A stretch of DNA of 64,000 nucleotides, taken from contig JAVIAB010000102.1 of the NCBI GenBank assembly GCA_032433765.1, forward strand, positions 9,873,491-9,937,490. Reading direction: 5' to 3'. Positions 62,776 through 64,000 of the stretch are shown here, piece after piece. The notes below the pieces were generated by a model that had not been told where the DNA came from, ran no database searches, and was given only the letters and a program-made list of their open reading frames with translations. Position numbers and translations under genes: made by a program. Positions within the stretch are counted from its first letter, which is position 1. Each line of letters starts with the position of its first letter. The DNA is from Megaustenia siamemsis. Its lineage: Eukaryota > Mollusca > Gastropoda > Stylommatophora > Ariophantidae.

Positions 62776-62877
62776 ATTGTTGAGAACACGGTCTACCCAC
62801 ACTTGAGGAGCGCTTCCTTCAGGATAATGTCCAATATGTTGCTAGGCTTCCAACATTCACCTGGGCCTTTTCATAAG
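62776..62877 (+). CDS. USP38: USP38/USP35-like gene, exon 6 (last seen)
   Basis: Encodes IVENTVYPHLRSASFRIMSN and MLLGFQHSPGPFHK; the second part matches the HMLLSFQHSPEAFHL segment of vertebrate USP38. Donor AAG|GTGGGT begins at 62878. The 5' border at 62776 is provisional: the AG used (GGAAG) lies in the last satellite unit, has no clear polypyrimidine tract, and the resulting protein is about 3 residues shorter here than I expect for the family. The rest of the gene, with the USP protease domain, lies beyond the window. Confidence 0.72.
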
Positions 62878-62934
62878 GTGGGTGTACTGAAGTGGGTGAG
62901 TGCTGTAGGATGAGGTGGGTATGTGAAAGGGTTA

Positions 62935-64000
62935 ACGCTTCAATATATAGTGGCTTAATGTATTTGAGTGAATGCTTCTATATATAGTGGGTTAATGTAT
63001 TTGGGTGAATGCTTCCTTATATAGTGGGTTATTGTATTTGGGTGAATGCTTCCTTATATAGTGGGTTAATGTATTTGGGTGAATGCTTCCTTATATAGTG
63101 GCTTAATGTATTTGAGTGAATGCTTCTATATATAGTGGGTTAATGTATTTGGGTGAATGCTTCCTTATATAGTGGGTTAATGTATTTAGGTGAATGCTTC
63201 CTTATATAGTGGGTTAATGTATTTGGGTGAATGCTTCCTTATATAGTTGGTTAATGTATTTGGGTGAATGCTTCATTATATAGTGGGTTAATATATTTGG
63301 GTGAATGCTTCCTTATATAGTGGGTTAATGTATTTGGGTGAATGCTTCATTATATAGTGGGTTAATGTATTTGGGTGAATGCTTCATTATATAGTGGGTT
63401 AATATATTTGGGTGAATGCTTCCTTATATAGTGGGTTAATGTATTTGGGTGAATGCTTCCTTATATAGTGGCTTAATGTATTTGAGTGAATGCTTCTATA
63501 TATAGTGGGTTAATGTATTTGGGTGAATGCTTCCTTATATAGTGGGTTAATGTATTTAGGTGAATGCTTCCTTATATAGTGGGTTAATGTATTTGGGTGA
63601 ATGCTTCCTTATATAGTTGGTTAATGTATTTGGGTGAATGCTTCATTATATAGTGGGTTAATATATTTGGGTGAATGCTTCCTTATATAGTGGGTTAATG
63701 TATTTGGGTGAATGCTTCATTATATAGTGGGTTAATGTATTTGGGTGAATGCTTCATTATATAGTGGGTTAATATATTTGGGTGAATGCTTCCTTATATA
63801 GTGGGTTAATGTATTTGGGTGAATGCTTCCTTATATAGTGGGTTAATGTATTTGGGTGAATACTTCCTTATATAGTGAGTTAATGTATTTGAGTGAATAC
63901 TTCCTTATATAGTGAGTTAATGTATTTGAGTGAATGCTTCCTTATATAGTGAGTTAATGTATTTGAGTGAATGCTTCCTTATATAGTGAGTTAATGTATT
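62935..64000. repeat. Minisatellite, 37-bp unit with 370-bp higher-order repeat, runs off the window
   Basis: Unit GGGTTAATGTATTTGGGTGA followed by ATGCTTCCTTATATAGT, about 28 copies. A ten-unit block at 63101-63470 is repeated at 63471-63840 with essentially one visible change (GGCTTAATG to GGGTTAATG near the end). An earlier GGCTTAATGTATTTGAGTGA marker is at 62952, 148 bp (4 units) before. Confidence 0.97.

Overview
This is non-coding-rich DNA from an animal nuclear genome, most likely a lophotrochozoan invertebrate (a mollusc is my best guess, with low certainty). The evidence is spliced exons with GT-AG or GC-AG borders, several tRNA-derived SINE families, many non-LTR retrotransposons (LINEs) at different stages of decay, and an extreme density of micro- and minisatellites. 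There are no bacterial-style operons, and nearly all long open frames are simple repeats or transposon ORFs.

Host gene. I assembled one real host gene by reading across introns on the + strand. Six exons at 31716-31862, 53013-53199, 54022-54260, 56344-56544, 60004-60198 and 62776-62877 join in phase into about 357 codons. The product resembles the N-terminal helical-repeat region of the ubiquitin carboxyl-terminal hydrolase USP38/USP35 family. The upstream start exon and the downstream protease domain are not seen, so the gene runs off the right edge. Intron 1 is about 21 kb and appears to start with a GC donor; it holds most of the transposons of the right half.

Layout. 1-21.5 kb: minisatellites, 3' scraps of LINE groups A-D, SINEs, a 0.6-kb TTCC tract, and a 63-bp satellite that keeps a 414-codon frame open and looks derived from a LINE 3' end. 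21.6-29.4 kb: one old EN-RT LINE copy (RTE-like; copy 1) split by an intact antisense 4.05-kb I-like LINE (1274 aa, endonuclease, reverse transcriptase and RNase H) with an 11-bp target-site duplication, and by a second LINE scrap with a 14-bp duplication. 30.1-31.7 kb: a 31-bp minisatellite ending just before host exon 1. 31.9-52.8 kb (intron 1): further LINE pieces, a decayed Cys-rich extracellular-type protein gene (minus strand), RNase H-like gene relics, a nearly complete EN-RT LINE ORF (901 aa) flanked by 1.3-kb direct repeats, and a 0.4-kb fold-back element with tRNA-like arms. 53.0-64 kb: host exons 2-6, separated by satellites, SINEs and LINE scraps; a 37-bp satellite with a 370-bp higher-order unit reaches the right edge.

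How the parts interact. The two intact or near-intact LINE ORFs could supply reverse transcriptase for the SINEs, several of which carry clear 10-15-bp target duplications. Several minisatellites grew out of transposon ends (SINE 3' tail at 39.2 kb, LINE 3' end at 13.9 kb, LINE C-terminal codons at 31.9 and 50.3 kb), so the satellite load here is partly a by-product of retrotransposition. LINE letters A-F, SINE letters A-E and repeat names M and R are labels made for this window only.
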